Shown: positions 40,157 through 50,006, counted from the stretch's first letter. The stretch is DNA of 64,000 nucleotides from Vibrio toranzoniae (GCF_024347655.1 NZ_AP025514.1:620001-684000); one strand, 5' to 3'. A program made the numbers and translations. Notes: generated by a model from the letters alone, not told the origin.

Positions 40157-41785
40157 ATGAAAAACGTATTGAACGTATTTAAGGTGCTATTGCTTATGGC
40201 AGTCAGCGCTCAGTTGGCTTTTGCTGGAATAACGGATGAAGCTAGCTTTACCAAGGCGCTAGTTGGTAAGAAAACATCGGATAAAGAATTGGCTATCGAT
40301 TGGGTTATTGAGGCGCAAACGGGAGACGTGTCGAAACCTATTTTGGATGGCTGGTTAAATGGTAATCTCTATTACTTCAATGACAAACAGAGCGAGCAGT
40401 ACAAAAAGCTCTACCTTATTCAGAGCATCAAAACAGCGATGGTAGCTCAGTCGGCATGGGATGATTCAAGCCTCAATATCGAGAATGCTAGACAGTTCAA
40501 AAAAGTTCGCGTGAACAACAAGCTTCGCGGGATCTTGCGTGGGGAAATCGCCTCGATTGGACTGAATAGCAGTAAATCAGACGTGCGTTACAAAGCGGTT
40601 TTGGATCTGCTCGGTACCAAAGATTCTGACATTATCGATCGTTTAGCTGTACTCAGAACCAGTGAATCAGAGGGGAAAGTCGCTGAGTTAATGGACTTGT
40701 CGTTAGCCATATTTACCTCTCTTGATAAGAGTGCCACGGTTGACGATCGTGTGGCTTCGATTGACCGAGTTGGCGACTTCAAACATTCAGTGGTACTCAA
40801 AACCTTGAATAAACTGCTCAACAGCGAACAAGATCCAAAGGTCTTGGCTGCAGCTGAGCGTGCAATGGACGATTATCAACAGAGCCAAGCGCTGTATTCT
40901 GGTGTCGAAACCGTATTCTTCGGTTTGAGCTTAGGTTCAGTCTTGGTGCTGGCGGGTATAGGTTTAGCGATCACCTTTGGTGTGATGGGCGTGATTAACA
41001 TGGCTCATGGTGAACTGATCATGATTGGTGCTTACACCACCTATGTATTGCAACTGCTAATGCCGAATCACATCGGTTTAGCGCTCATTCTCTCTATTCC
41101 TGCAGCGTTTATTGTGTCTGGCTTAGTGGGTATTGTGATTGAGCGGAGTGTGATTCGCCATCTTTACGGACGCCCATTAGAAACCTTACTTGCGACCTTC
41201 GGTATCAGCTTGATCTTACAGCAAGCCGTTCGCTCTATTTTCTCTCCACTTAACCGCTCAGTGAGCACGCCTGAATGGATGTCTGGCGCACTTCAATTAA
41301 ACCCAATGTTGTCCCTGACCTACAACCGCTTATATATCATCCTTTTCTGTGGCTTGGTGTTTATGGGGCTATTGATGGTTCTGAAAAAGACACCACTAGG
41401 TTTGCAAGTTCGTGCGGTTTCTCAAAACCGTGGCATGGCGCGTGCGATGGGGATTCGTTCTGAGCGAGTTGATGCGATGACCTTTGGTTTAGGCTCAGGT
41501 GTCGCGGGTGTCGCGGGTGTGGCACTGTCTCAATTGACTAACGTTGGCCCGAATATGGGGCAAGCGTACATCATCGATTCTTTCATGGTGGTGGTATTCG
41601 GTGGAGTCGGCAACTTGTGGGGCACACTCGTCGCAGGTCTGAGTCTTGGTTTGTTCAATAAGATCTTAGAGCCTTGGGCTGGCGCAGTACTTGCCAAGAT
41701 TCTAGTACTGGTTTTCATCATTCTATTTATTCAAAAACGCCCACGCGGATTGTTCCCGCAACGTGGCCGTGCGGCTGAAGGTTAA
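40157..41785 (+). CDS. urtB: Urea ABC transporter permease UrtB
   Basis: LivH-type inner-membrane permease. After a signal sequence (about 1-24), about 230 N-terminal residues form a soluble, helical-repeat-like region with no transmembrane segments. The permease domain occupies about 250-540, with VMGVINMAHGELIMIGAYTT, GRPLETLLATFGISLILQQ and the EAA-like ARAMGIRSERVDAMTFGLG. The long N-terminal extension is common in UrtB. The stop is 11 bp before the chosen urtC start. Confidence 0.95.
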   Translation: MKNVLNVFKVLLLMAVSAQLAFAGITDEASFTKALVGKKTSDKELAIDWVIEAQTGDVSKPILDGWLNGNLYYFNDKQSEQYKKLYLIQSIKTAMVAQSAWDDSSLNIENARQFKKVRVNNKLRGILRGEIASIGLNSSKSDVRYKAVLDLLGTKDSDIIDRLAVLRTSESEGKVAELMDLSLAIFTSLDKSATVDDRVASIDRVGDFKHSVVLKTLNKLLNSEQDPKVLAAAERAMDDYQQSQALYSGVETVFFGLSLGSVLVLAGIGLAITFGVMGVINMAHGELIMIGAYTTYVLQLLMPNHIGLALILSIPAAFIVSGLVGIVIERSVIRHLYGRPLETLLATFGISLILQQAVRSIFSPLNRSVSTPEWMSGALQLNPMLSLTYNRLYIILFCGLVFMGLLMVLKKTPLGLQVRAVSQNRGMARAMGIRSERVDAMTFGLGSGVAGVAGVALSQLTNVGPNMGQAYIIDSFMVVVFGGVGNLWGTLVAGLSLGLFNKILEPWAGAVLAKILVLVFIILFIQKRPRGLFPQRGRAAEG

Positions 41786-41795
41786 GGACAACATC

Positions 41796-42968
41796 ATGCA
41801 GTCAAAATCATTTGTACTTTCGGCAATGCGTGGTGACAAAGGTGGCCAACTGACCATCTTTGCCATTCTTGCGGCCGTGATTCTTATCCCACTGGCTAAC
41901 ACCATGTTACCAAGTGGGCACCCACTTCATGTTGAGACTTTCACTATCTCACTGATGGGCAAATACCTGAGCTACGCAATGTTGGCGCTGGCGCTCGATC
42001 TTGTATGGGGCTATCTCGGCATATTGAGCCTAGGCCACGGCGCTTTCTTTGCGCTTGGCGGTTATGCGATGGGCATGTACTTAATGCGTCAGATTGGTGA
42101 CCGTGGGGTTTATGGTGATCTAATCTTGCCTGACTTCATGGTGTTTCTTGATTGGTCTGTGTTGCCATGGTTTTGGCAGGGCTTCGATCAGTTTTGGTTC
42201 GCCTGTTTAATGGTCATGTTAGTGCCGGGTGCTTTGGCTTACCTGTTTGGTCATCTTGCTTTCCGTTCCCGAGTGTCTGGAGTTTATCTTTCTATCATGA
42301 CTCAAGCGTTAACTTACGCATTGATGCTGGCATTTTTTCGCAACGAGATGGGTTTTGGTGGCAATAACGGACTGACGGACTTTAAAGACATCATCGGTCT
42401 GAGCTTGCAGAGTGATGCCGTTAAGATTGGCCTGTTTGTCGCGACGGGCATCTCACTCATTCTCAGTTACATCGCGTGTCGCATGGTAGTGACGAGTCGA
42501 TTAGGTCGTGTGGCACTGGCGATACGTGATACCGAGTCTCGCACTCGCTTTATGGGTTACGACGTTGATGGCATCAAGTTGTGGGTCTTCGTTTTGTCTG
42601 CGGTTATCGCGGGTATTGCTGGTGCGTTATATGTGCCTCAAGTCGGCATCATCAACCCTGGAGAGTTTGCGCCGCTTAACTCGATTGAGATTGTAGTTTG
42701 GGTTGCCTTGGGCGGTCGTGCCACTCTGTTTGGTGCCATCGTTGGGGCTCTGATCATCAACTACGCCAAGAGCTGGTTTACCGTTGAATTTCCAGAAGTG
42801 TGGTTATTCGCTCTCGGTGGTCTATTCGTACTCTCAACCATGTACTTCCCACAAGGTGTGATTGGCTTTGTCAGTGAAAAATGGCAGCAGCTGCGCAAGG
42901 TATCAAATGGGAAAAACCAAGGTAAAGATAAGGATGATCAGCACAAGGCCAAGGAGGTAATCGCATGA
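41796..42968 (+). CDS. urtC: Urea ABC transporter permease UrtC
   Basis: LivM-type second permease, 390 residues. Recognisable segments are LDLVWGYLGILSLGHGAFFALGGYAMG, GNNGLTDFKDI, AIRDTESRTRFMGYDV and EIVVWVALGGRATLFGAI. About nine hydrophobic helices are present, and a lysine-rich tail (about 368-390) ends the protein. The ATG at 41796 has AAGGA 7 bp upstream; the longer frame overlapping urtB is rejected. It overlaps urtD by 4 bp. Confidence 0.95.
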   Translation: MQSKSFVLSAMRGDKGGQLTIFAILAAVILIPLANTMLPSGHPLHVETFTISLMGKYLSYAMLALALDLVWGYLGILSLGHGAFFALGGYAMGMYLMRQIGDRGVYGDLILPDFMVFLDWSVLPWFWQGFDQFWFACLMVMLVPGALAYLFGHLAFRSRVSGVYLSIMTQALTYALMLAFFRNEMGFGGNNGLTDFKDIIGLSLQSDAVKIGLFVATGISLILSYIACRMVVTSRLGRVALAIRDTESRTRFMGYDVDGIKLWVFVLSAVIAGIAGALYVPQVGIINPGEFAPLNSIEIVVWVALGGRATLFGAIVGALIINYAKSWFTVEFPEVWLFALGGLFVLSTMYFPQGVIGFVSEKWQQLRKVSNGKNQGKDKDDQHKAKEVIA

Positions 42969-43807
42969 CCACATTTAATAGCGTAAAGGAATCGGTTCAG
43001 GCGTTCACTCGTCGAGACGAAGTGTTTGATTACCTCAAACCCGATATTCATCCTGCCATCGATACTCGCCATAACGTGCTGTTGTATGTCGAAGGCGTCA
43101 ACAAAAGCTTCGATGGTTTTCAAGCGATAAACGACCTCAACCTTTATATCAAAGAGGGCGAATTGCGCTGCATCATCGGTCCTAATGGCGCAGGTAAAAC
43201 CACCATGATGGATATCATCACCGGGAAAACTAAGCCGGATACAGGTGAAGTGTGGCTAGGTTCGAACATCAATCTACTCAAGATGAATGAAGCTGAAATT
43301 GCCAATGCAGGCGTTGGGCGTAAATTCCAAAAGCCGACGGTGATTGAATGCTTAACCGTGTGGCAAAACCTTGAGTTGGCGATGGCCGGTGATCGCTCAG
43401 TATGGGCGACTTTCACTGCGGTGATGTCTGGTGAGCAGAAAGACAAACTGACCTCGGTACTTGAGTTGATTCACCTCAAAGACGAAGCCGCGAATTTGTC
43501 GGGCAACCTGTCACATGGGCAAAAGCAGTGGTTAGAGATCGGTATGTTGCTGATGCAAAACCCTAAGCTGTTGCTGGTGGATGAACCCGTTGCAGGTATG
43601 ACTCACCAAGAGATGGATCGCACTTCTGAGTTACTCAACTCACTGGCAGGTAAGCACTCGGTGGTTGTGGTTGAGCACGATATGGATTTCGTTCGTTCGA
43701 TTGCTAGCCATGTCACCGTGCTTCATCAAGGTCACGTGTTGGCAGAAGGCACCATGGACCAAGTGCAGGTTCACCCTGAAGTTAAACAAGTTTATCTCGG
43801 AGAATAG
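42965..43807 (+). CDS. urtD: Urea ABC transporter ATP-binding protein UrtD
   Basis: LivG-type ATPase, 280 residues. The Walker A is GPNGAGKTTMMD, the signature region NLSHGQKQWLEIGMLL (with the non-canonical SHGQ seen in UrtD), the Walker B LLLVDEPVAGMTHQEMD and the switch histidine VVVEHDMDFVR. About 45 residues precede the ABC core. The start overlaps the urtC stop (ATGA type), indicating translational coupling. Confidence 0.95.
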   Translation: MTTFNSVKESVQAFTRRDEVFDYLKPDIHPAIDTRHNVLLYVEGVNKSFDGFQAINDLNLYIKEGELRCIIGPNGAGKTTMMDIITGKTKPDTGEVWLGSNINLLKMNEAEIANAGVGRKFQKPTVIECLTVWQNLELAMAGDRSVWATFTAVMSGEQKDKLTSVLELIHLKDEAANLSGNLSHGQKQWLEIGMLLMQNPKLLLVDEPVAGMTHQEMDRTSELLNSLAGKHSVVVVEHDMDFVRSIASHVTVLHQGHVLAEGTMDQVQVHPEVKQVYLGE

Positions 43808-43808
43808 G

Positions 43809-44504
43809 ATGTTAGAGGTTAAATCAGTCAATCAATATTACGGTGAGAGCCACACCTTGTGGGATTTGGACATGCAGATCCCAGAGGGTAAATGCACGGT
43901 GTTAATGGGGCGCAATGGCGTCGGTAAAACGACTCTTCTGCAATGCATTATGGGGCTAGTTACAGTCAAAAGTGGTGACATTTCGTTATCGGGTGAATCG
44001 CTGCTGAAAACCGATGCCGAAGATCGCTCACGCCAAGGGATAGGCTATGTGCCACAAGGTCGCCAGATATTCCCAATGCTTACGGTTCAAGAAAACCTAG
44101 AAGTTGGCTTGCCGATTAGAGAAAAGGGCGACCGTAAGATCCCCGAATTCATCTTCGATATCTTCCCAGTGTTAAAAGAGATGCTGCATCGCCGCGGTGG
44201 TGACTTGTCCGGTGGCCAACAACAACAATTGGCGATTGGGCGTGCGCTGGTGGTTAATCCCAAGCTATTGATCTTGGATGAACCGACAGAAGGTATTCAG
44301 CCTAATATTGTGCAAGAAATTGGTGACATTATTCGCATGCTCAACGAGAAGATGGGGCTTACGGTTCTGTTGGTTGAGCAGAAGCTGCCATTTGCGAGAA
44401 AGGTCGGTGACCGCTTCTGTATTCTCGACCGTGGGCGCCAAGTGGCAGAAGGTGAAATGACAGGGCTCGATGAGTCCTTGATTAAGGAGTACCTAACCGT
44501 ATGA
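43809..44504 (+). CDS. urtE: Urea ABC transporter ATP-binding protein UrtE
   Basis: LivF-type ATPase, 231 residues, with Walker A GRNGVGKTTLLQ, signature DLSGGQQQQLAIGRAL, Walker B LLILDEPTEGIQPNIVQ and switch VEQKLPFARK. I start at the ATG one base after the urtD stop (AGGATG context); a longer frame opening inside urtD lacks homology. It overlaps ureD by 4 bp, which directly couples importer and urease genes. Confidence 0.95.
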   Translation: MLEVKSVNQYYGESHTLWDLDMQIPEGKCTVLMGRNGVGKTTLLQCIMGLVTVKSGDISLSGESLLKTDAEDRSRQGIGYVPQGRQIFPMLTVQENLEVGLPIREKGDRKIPEFIFDIFPVLKEMLHRRGGDLSGGQQQQLAIGRALVVNPKLLILDEPTEGIQPNIVQEIGDIIRMLNEKMGLTVLLVEQKLPFARKVGDRFCILDRGRQVAEGEMTGLDESLIKEYLTV

Positions 44505-45448
44505 ATTCTCTCTTTTCTCCGAATGAAGTAAGGAACGCTTCTTTAGTAGAAGCCTTGTCTCTGAATGACACCATTGAACAAGATATTCGAGACGGTTGGC
44601 AAGCGAGCTTAAACCTCACTTTTGTCGACCGTGGTGATAAAACCGTTTTAAAGAATCGTCAGCAGTCTGGTCCGCTTGCGGTGCAACGCCCCCTGTATCC
44701 TGATGGGGAAACGTGTCACACCTACTTACTTCATCCCCCCGGCGGAGTGGTAGGTGGTGACACTCTCAATATTGAGGTAACCGTAGAAAGCGGTGCTCAT
44801 ACGTTGATCACCACACCCGGTGCGACCAAGTTTTACCGCTCAAATAACAAATACGCCAAGCAGAAGCAAACCCTTCGAGTGAAGAAAGGCGCACGTTTAG
44901 AGTGGATGCCACAAGAGAATATCTTTTTTCCTAATGCACACGTTCGCCTAGACACTGAAGTTCGCCTAGAAAAGGGTGCACAGTTTTGGGGTTGGGAGAT
45001 GCACTGTTTTGGACGACCTGCACAGAATGAGGGATTTGAGCGTGGTCACCTTGTAGGGAAAACGGAAATCTATCTTGATAATCAAAGGCTTCTTACGGAA
45101 GGTTTTAATTTTCATGGCGGTGATAAGTTGATGATAAATATGGGGTTACTTGATTATTCAATGATGGGAACTTTTTATATCACTTCAAATGAGAAGCAAG
45201 ATTTAGAGTTGGTACAGAGTTTGCTCTTATCTATTACACAGCAAGCTTCACAGCAATCAGTTACATCAAAAACATCGAGTGAACCCACATTAATAATGGG
45301 AGCGACTCAGATAGAAGGATTGATTGTGGTGCGAGCCTTGGGTTATTGGAGTGAAGACATCCTCCAAGCCTTTGGTCAGATATGGCAAGCAACTCGCTCT
45401 CATTTATGTGGTACGACTCCTGACTTACCAAGGATTTGGGCAACTTAG
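44501..45448 (+). CDS. ureD: Urease accessory protein UreD
   Basis: UreD (UreH) is the scaffold that docks UreF and UreG onto apo-urease during nickel delivery. The 315-residue protein has LYPDGETCHTYLLHPPGGVVGGDTL, LITTPGATKFYRSN, EWMPQENIFFPNAHV and GWEMHCFGRPAQNEGFERG, all standard for the family. About 30 N-terminal residues precede the usual start of homology. It overlaps urtE by 4 bp (ATGA), and a terminator-like hairpin lies just after it. Confidence 0.94.
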   Translation: MNSLFSPNEVRNASLVEALSLNDTIEQDIRDGWQASLNLTFVDRGDKTVLKNRQQSGPLAVQRPLYPDGETCHTYLLHPPGGVVGGDTLNIEVTVESGAHTLITTPGATKFYRSNNKYAKQKQTLRVKKGARLEWMPQENIFFPNAHVRLDTEVRLEKGAQFWGWEMHCFGRPAQNEGFERGHLVGKTEIYLDNQRLLTEGFNFHGGDKLMINMGLLDYSMMGTFYITSNEKQDLELVQSLLLSITQQASQQSVTSKTSSEPTLIMGATQIEGLIVVRALGYWSEDILQAFGQIWQATRSHLCGTTPDLPRIWAT

Positions 45449-45462
45449 CGATTAGCCCTTTT

Positions 45463-45500
45463 TGTACCTAGGGTGACTTCCGGCTCTAGGTACATTTTTT
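45463..45500 (+). terminator. Terminator-like hairpin between ureD and ureA
   Basis: TGTACCTAG (45463-45471) pairs perfectly with CTAGGTACA (45486-45494) and is followed by six T residues (45495-45500). By structure this is a rho-independent terminator inside the urease gene run. It should reduce or stop readthrough from urt-ureD and implies either partial attenuation or a promoter for ureA in the remaining 80 bp. A second short palindrome (TGCTCA, 8 bp, TGAGCA) lies at 45530-45549. Confidence 0.7.
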
Positions 45501-45581
45501 CAAGCTTGCTGTGTTTGAATCCCACTTACTGCTCATACGTTTTTGAGCACTAAGAAAACAACACTAACAGCGGGCGGCTAA

Positions 45582-45884
45582 ATGGAATTAACACCAAGAG
45601 AAAAAGATAAGCTACTTATCTTCTGCGCAGGAATGCTGGCACAGCAGCGTAAACAAAAAGGCTTAAAACTCAACTATCCAGAATCTATTGCACTGATCAG
45701 CAGTGCGATTCTTGAAGGTGCCCGCGAGGGGAAAACCGTTTCGGAATTGATGGATTTTGGGCGCACACTGCTTACTGTCGATGACGTTATGGAGGGGATC
45801 CCTTCGATGATCCCTGATGTACAAGTCGAAGCGACTTTTCCTGATGGCACCAAGTTGGTGACCGTTCATGAACCTATCGTGTAG
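45582..45884 (+). CDS. ureA: Urease gamma subunit UreA
   Basis: Smallest structural subunit of the nickel urease, 100 residues. [40 protein letters not shown] and [28 protein letters not shown] are near-invariant family segments. It is separate from ureB, so this is the three-subunit bacterial layout and not the fused Helicobacter one. The 133-bp spacer before it carries the terminator-like hairpin. Confidence 0.98.
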   Translation: MELTPREKDKLLIFCAGMLAQQRKQKGLKLNYPESIALISSAILEGAREGKTVSELMDFGRTLLTVDDVMEGIPSMIPDVQVEATFPDGTKLVTVHEPIV

Positions 45885-45895
45885 GGAGAAGACAT

Positions 45896-46231
45896 ATGGC
45901 TGGTTCCACCAAACAATACTCAGGCTTCGTTCCCGGAAAAGTAGAAACGGCTCCTGGTGACATCACCTTAAATGAAGGCCGAGACACGACGTCCATTAAG
46001 GTGCAAAACATTGGCGATCGTCCTGTTCAAATTGGCTCCCATTACCACTTCTATGAAGCAAACCCTTCGCTGATCTTTGACCGAGAAGCGACTAAAGGTT
46101 TTCGACTTAATATCCCTGCAGGCACCGCCACCCGTTTTGAACCGGGTCAGTCGCGCAGTGTCGAGTTAGTACGTTACGCCGGTAAGTTAGAGATCTACGG
46201 CTTCCAAGGGAAAGTGATGGGTAAGCTCTAA
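45896..46231 (+). CDS. ureB: Urease beta subunit UreB
   Basis: Structural subunit of 111 residues: [19 protein letters not shown] near the start, [24 protein letters not shown] and [19 protein letters not shown]. It begins 11 bp after ureA and ends 40 bp before ureC. Confidence 0.98.
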   Translation: MAGSTKQYSGFVPGKVETAPGDITLNEGRDTTSIKVQNIGDRPVQIGSHYHFYEANPSLIFDREATKGFRLNIPAGTATRFEPGQSRSVELVRYAGKLEIYGFQGKVMGKL

Positions 46232-46271
46232 GCGCTCTCACGGAAATAATGAAAACAACAAAGGATTGATC

Positions 46272-47975
46272 ATGGCGAAGATATCCAAACAGGCTTACGC
46301 CGAAATGTTTGGGCCAACAATCGGAGACCGAGTGCGTCTTGCTGACACCGATTTATGGCTAGAAGTTGAAAAGGATTACACCGTGTACGGCGACGAAGTG
46401 AAGTTCGGCGGCGGTAAAGTGATTCGTGATGGGCAAGGGCAAAGCCAACGTCCAAGTGCCGAAACACCAGACTTGGTGATCACCAACGCGATTGTTTTGG
46501 ACTACTGGGGCATTGTAAAAGCGGATGTCGCTATCAAAGACGGCCGAGTTCAAGCGTTGGGTAAAGCGGGCAACCCAGACGTTCAACCGGGTGTCGATAT
46601 TGTGATTGGCCCGGGTACGGAAATTTTAGCCGGCGAAGGTTCGATCCTCACTGCGGGTGGCATCGACTCACACATCCACTTTATCTGTCCGCAGCAGATT
46701 GAAGAAGCATTGGCATCGGGTGTGACAACCATGATAGGCGGTGGCACGGGGCCAAACACCGGTACTAACGCAACCACATGTACACCGGGTCCGTGGAACA
46801 TGCACCGTATGTTGGAATCGCTCGATCAGTTCCCAATGAACTTTGGTTTACTCGGGAAAGGCAATGCTAGCCAACCGGAAGCATTGCGTGAGCAAGTGGC
46901 AGCGGGCGCAGTGGGTTTGAAGTTGCATGAAGACTGGGGAACAACACCCGCGTCAATTGATACTTGCTTGAGCGTCGCCGATGAGATGGACGTACAAGTT
47001 GCGATTCACACCGATACGCTAAATGAATCGGGTTTTGTTGAATCGACACTTGGCGCCATCGGTGATCGCGTGATTCATACCTACCACACGGAAGGTGCCG
47101 GTGGTGGTCATGCTCCCGATATTATTCGGGCTGCAGGTGAGCCGAACGTTCTGCCTTCTTCTACCAACCCGACACGACCTTATACCGTCAATACGGTCGA
47201 TGAGCACTTAGATATGCTGATGGTGTGTCATCACCTTTCACCGTCGATTTCTGAAGATGTGGCGTTCGCCGAGTCGCGTATTCGTCGTGAAACCATTGCC
47301 GCTGAAGACATTCTTCATGATTTAGGTGCGTTCTCGATGATCGCTTCTGATTCACAAGCGATGGGGCGCGTAGGCGAGGTGGTAACCCGTACTTGGCAAA
47401 CCGCACACAAGATGAAAGTTCAGCGTGGCAGCCTAAAAGAAGATTCCGACTACAGCGATAACTTCCGCCTAAGACGTTATGTCGCTAAGTACACCATTAA
47501 TCCTGCGATCACGCACGGCATGGCCCATGAGATCGGCTCTATCGAAGCAGGGAAATTAGCTGACCTAGTGCTGTGGAAGCCCGCTTTCTTTGGTGTGAAA
47601 CCGAGTGTCATTTTGAAAGGCGGCATGATCGCGATGGCACCAATGGGTGATCCTAACGCTTCAATCCCAACCCCTCAGCCAGTTCACTATCGCTCAATGT
47701 TTGGTAGCTATGGCAAGGCATGTCAGAACACATCGATGCTGTTCGTTTCCAAGGAAGCCAAAGCACAGAATATCGATAAGCAGTTGGGGTTACAGAGTTT
47801 GATTGGCGTAGTCAGCAATTGCCGAAACATCAGCAAAGCGGACATGAAGCTTAACGATTGGATGCCGAAGATCGAAGTCGATTCTCAGACGTATCAAGTG
47901 CGCGCTGATGGCGAACTGTTGACGTGTGAGCCAGCTGAAGTATTGCCAATGGCTCAGAGATACTTTCTATTTTAA
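46272..47975 (+). CDS. ureC: Urease alpha subunit UreC (catalytic)
   Basis: Catalytic subunit hydrolysing urea to ammonia and carbamate at a dinuclear nickel centre. The 567 residues carry all expected active-site positions in Klebsiella numbering: H134 and H136 (DSHIHF), carbamylated K217 and H219 (GLKLHEDWG), H246, H272, flap C319 and H320 (MVCHHLSP) and D360. The enzyme should therefore be active. The ATG at 46272 follows AAGGA by 7 bp; an upstream TTG adds two residues only. Confidence 0.99.
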   Translation: MAKISKQAYAEMFGPTIGDRVRLADTDLWLEVEKDYTVYGDEVKFGGGKVIRDGQGQSQRPSAETPDLVITNAIVLDYWGIVKADVAIKDGRVQALGKAGNPDVQPGVDIVIGPGTEILAGEGSILTAGGIDSHIHFICPQQIEEALASGVTTMIGGGTGPNTGTNATTCTPGPWNMHRMLESLDQFPMNFGLLGKGNASQPEALREQVAAGAVGLKLHEDWGTTPASIDTCLSVADEMDVQVAIHTDTLNESGFVESTLGAIGDRVIHTYHTEGAGGGHAPDIIRAAGEPNVLPSSTNPTRPYTVNTVDEHLDMLMVCHHLSPSISEDVAFAESRIRRETIAAEDILHDLGAFSMIASDSQAMGRVGEVVTRTWQTAHKMKVQRGSLKEDSDYSDNFRLRRYVAKYTINPAITHGMAHEIGSIEAGKLADLVLWKPAFFGVKPSVILKGGMIAMAPMGDPNASIPTPQPVHYRSMFGSYGKACQNTSMLFVSKEAKAQNIDKQLGLQSLIGVVSNCRNISKADMKLNDWMPKIEVDSQTYQVRADGELLTCEPAEVLPMAQRYFLF

Positions 47976-47980
47976 TCGCT

Positions 47981-48083
47981 CGGCTGAAGGCTATTGTTTT
48001 AAGGCTTAGCTGAAGACCCATATTTTAGACCTTTAGCTGAAGCTCCTATTTTGGATCTTGGCTGAGGGCTCTTATTTTGAACG
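47981..48083 (+). repeat. Four degenerate tandem repeats (about 24-27 bp) between ureC and ureE
   Basis: Units begin at 47981, 48008, 48035 and 48060. Each follows the pattern (A/G)GCTGA-(A/G)G, a short variable part, TATTTT-like, then a pyrimidine/purine-variable end. They fill most of the 141-bp ureC-ureE spacer just ahead of the ureE Shine-Dalgarno. They could be duplication remnants or affect RNA structure; no known repeat family is assigned. Confidence 0.7.
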
Positions 48084-48116
48084 TTATAAATCTCACAAGG
48101 AGATTGAGGTAATAGC

Positions 48117-48569
48117 ATGATTGAACTAACTCAAATTCAAACGGAGTTGAGCACGGCTCCTGATGGCTTTCTAAGCCTACCAATCGATAGCCGTATTAAG
48201 AGCCGCCTTAAGGTGATGCTCGATGACGGACGCAATGCAGGGCTGTTTCTACCACGAGGTCACATCTTGCGTGGCGGTGAACAGCTTTCAAGTGAATGTG
48301 GTTTAGTGGTGGAAGTAAAAGCCGCACCGGAAACCGTGTCGACCGTTTACTGTGAAGATTCGCATCTATTAACTCGTGTTGCTTACCACCTTGGTAACCG
48401 ACATGTGCCGCTGCAAGTGGAAGCGGGCTGGGTTCGCTATCAACACGACCATGTTTTGGATGAAATGGTTGAAGGTTTGGGCGCGACAGTGACGACCGAA
48501 AAACAACCGTTTGAACCAGAAGGTGGCGCTTACGGCGGTCGCTCAGGTGGTCATCATCACCATCATTAA
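48117..48569 (+). CDS. ureE: Urease accessory protein UreE (nickel metallochaperone)
   Basis: Nickel-binding chaperone, 150 residues. The peptide-binding domain (about 1-75) includes LFLPRGHILRGGEQL. The metal-binding domain includes AYHLGNRHVPLQVE with its conserved histidine. The C-terminus ends GGHHHHH, a histidine tail similar in principle to that of Klebsiella UreE, adding nickel-binding capacity. It is separated from ureC by repeats and followed by ureJ. Confidence 0.97.
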   Translation: MIELTQIQTELSTAPDGFLSLPIDSRIKSRLKVMLDDGRNAGLFLPRGHILRGGEQLSSECGLVVEVKAAPETVSTVYCEDSHLLTRVAYHLGNRHVPLQVEAGWVRYQHDHVLDEMVEGLGATVTTEKQPFEPEGGAYGGRSGGHHHHH

Positions 48570-48641
48570 TCGAGTCATTTGAGACTCACTAAACGATTTA
48601 TATAACAACGAGATTAATAACAATAACGCAAGGATTATGCG

Positions 48642-49238
48642 ATGAACTTTAAAACAGCAGCAGGCTTATGCACTTTCACAATAGCTTCTCTAACAACATC
48701 AAAATTGGCTTTTGCTCACCCAGGGAACGGTTCGCATTCGGTTTATGAGTCTCACTCATTTATGTCTGGCTTAACTCACCCAGTGACTGGCATGGATCAT
48801 CTGATCATGTTGATCGCCTTTGGTTTGTTAATTGGCGCACTGTCGTTTTCAACCAAGATAAAAGCTGCGTTGATTGGCGGCGGATTGGCATCTTTAGTGG
48901 TAGGGCTTATCGCAGGCCAAGCCTTAGGTTTTTCTGTAATTGTTGAGCCAGCTATTATCGCTTCTCTGTTCGTCGTCAGCCTATGTTTATGGCACGTATT
49001 CTCACCATCAACCAAGCGTGTAAACAGCGTATTGGTCGCTTCGATTGCAATGCTGTTTTTCCATGGTTACGCGCACGGCGTTGAAGCGGCGAGTAACTTA
49101 ACTCAATTTGCAACCGGTATGAGCATCAGTGCTTTGGCATTAATGGTTATCGGTACGTTTGTCGGCCGCGCGATTTACTCTAAATGGATGTCGGTCGGCG
49201 TGGCTTCAGCAAGCGCACTATTACTGTTAGGTGCGTAA
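48642..49238 (+). CDS. ureJ: HupE/UreJ family nickel permease
   Basis: Predicted membrane transporter, 198 residues, with a signal-like first helix (about 1-25) and six hydrophobic segments. The family motif HPVTGMDHLIMLIAFG (about 46-61) carries the histidines and aspartate thought to bind nickel; FFHGYAHGVEAA supplies a second histidine cluster. Location between ureE and ureF points to nickel supply for urease. It is the only dedicated nickel transporter gene in the window. Confidence 0.88.
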   Translation: MNFKTAAGLCTFTIASLTTSKLAFAHPGNGSHSVYESHSFMSGLTHPVTGMDHLIMLIAFGLLIGALSFSTKIKAALIGGGLASLVVGLIAGQALGFSVIVEPAIIASLFVVSLCLWHVFSPSTKRVNSVLVASIAMLFFHGYAHGVEAASNLTQFATGMSISALALMVIGTFVGRAIYSKWMSVGVASASALLLLGA

Positions 49239-49279
49239 GCTCTCGAACTTTTCGATTCTAGAGGACAAAGAACAAGAGT

Positions 49280-49960
49280 ATGACCACAACAGAAAATGTC
49301 GCGATTTATCGTCTGTTCCAATTGATCAGTCCGTCGTTGCCAATTGGTGGGTTCACTTACTCGCAAGGTTTAGAGATGGCGGTTGAGGCGGGGTGGGTAA
49401 CGGATCGCAATAGCATGGAACAGTGGCTTAATACCATTGTCAGCTCTAGTGTCGCGACCTTGGAGTTACCTATCTTAGATCGTCTTTATCACGCGCTAGA
49501 AAAAGGTGAACTCGATGAGATTGAGCATTGGTGTAACTACTTATACTCAAGCCGTGAAACCAGTGAATTGCGAGCGGAAGAGAAGCAACGTGGACATGCC
49601 TTGAATACCTTGTTGAAGCGCTTAGATATCGATATTTCGCTGGTGGATTCCGTTGATAGTCACCCAAACCAATTGTTGGGCATGTGTATTGCTGCTCAAC
49701 ATTGGAACATTGATTTAGAAAGCCTCAAGCAGGGTTATCTATGGAGCTGGCTTGAGAATATTGTCACCGCAGGGGTTAAGTTGGTGCCTTTAGGACAGAC
49801 CGATGGGCAGTTGGCACTGATTAATATCACCAACACGTTCCCCGAGGTGATTGAGAAAGCACGCGCTATAGAAGATTGGATGATAGGCAGTTTTTCGCCA
49901 TCAATGACATTAGCGAGTTCACTGCACGAAACACAATACACGCGACTATTTCGTTCGTAG
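49280..49960 (+). CDS. ureF: Urease accessory protein UreF
   Basis: All-helical accessory protein that joins UreD and recruits UreG, gating GTP-dependent nickel delivery. The 226 residues begin with the family block LFQLISPSLPIGGFTYSQGLEMAVEAGWV and contain the typical SSRETSELRAEEKQRGHAL region. The start follows GAGGACAAAG. It precedes ureG by 46 bp. Confidence 0.95.
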   Translation: MTTTENVAIYRLFQLISPSLPIGGFTYSQGLEMAVEAGWVTDRNSMEQWLNTIVSSSVATLELPILDRLYHALEKGELDEIEHWCNYLYSSRETSELRAEEKQRGHALNTLLKRLDIDISLVDSVDSHPNQLLGMCIAAQHWNIDLESLKQGYLWSWLENIVTAGVKLVPLGQTDGQLALINITNTFPEVIEKARAIEDWMIGSFSPSMTLASSLHETQYTRLFRS

Positions 49961-50006
49961 CGCTAAGCACGGACGAGGTAGCAAAAAGAATATAAGGAAG
50001 TAGACA

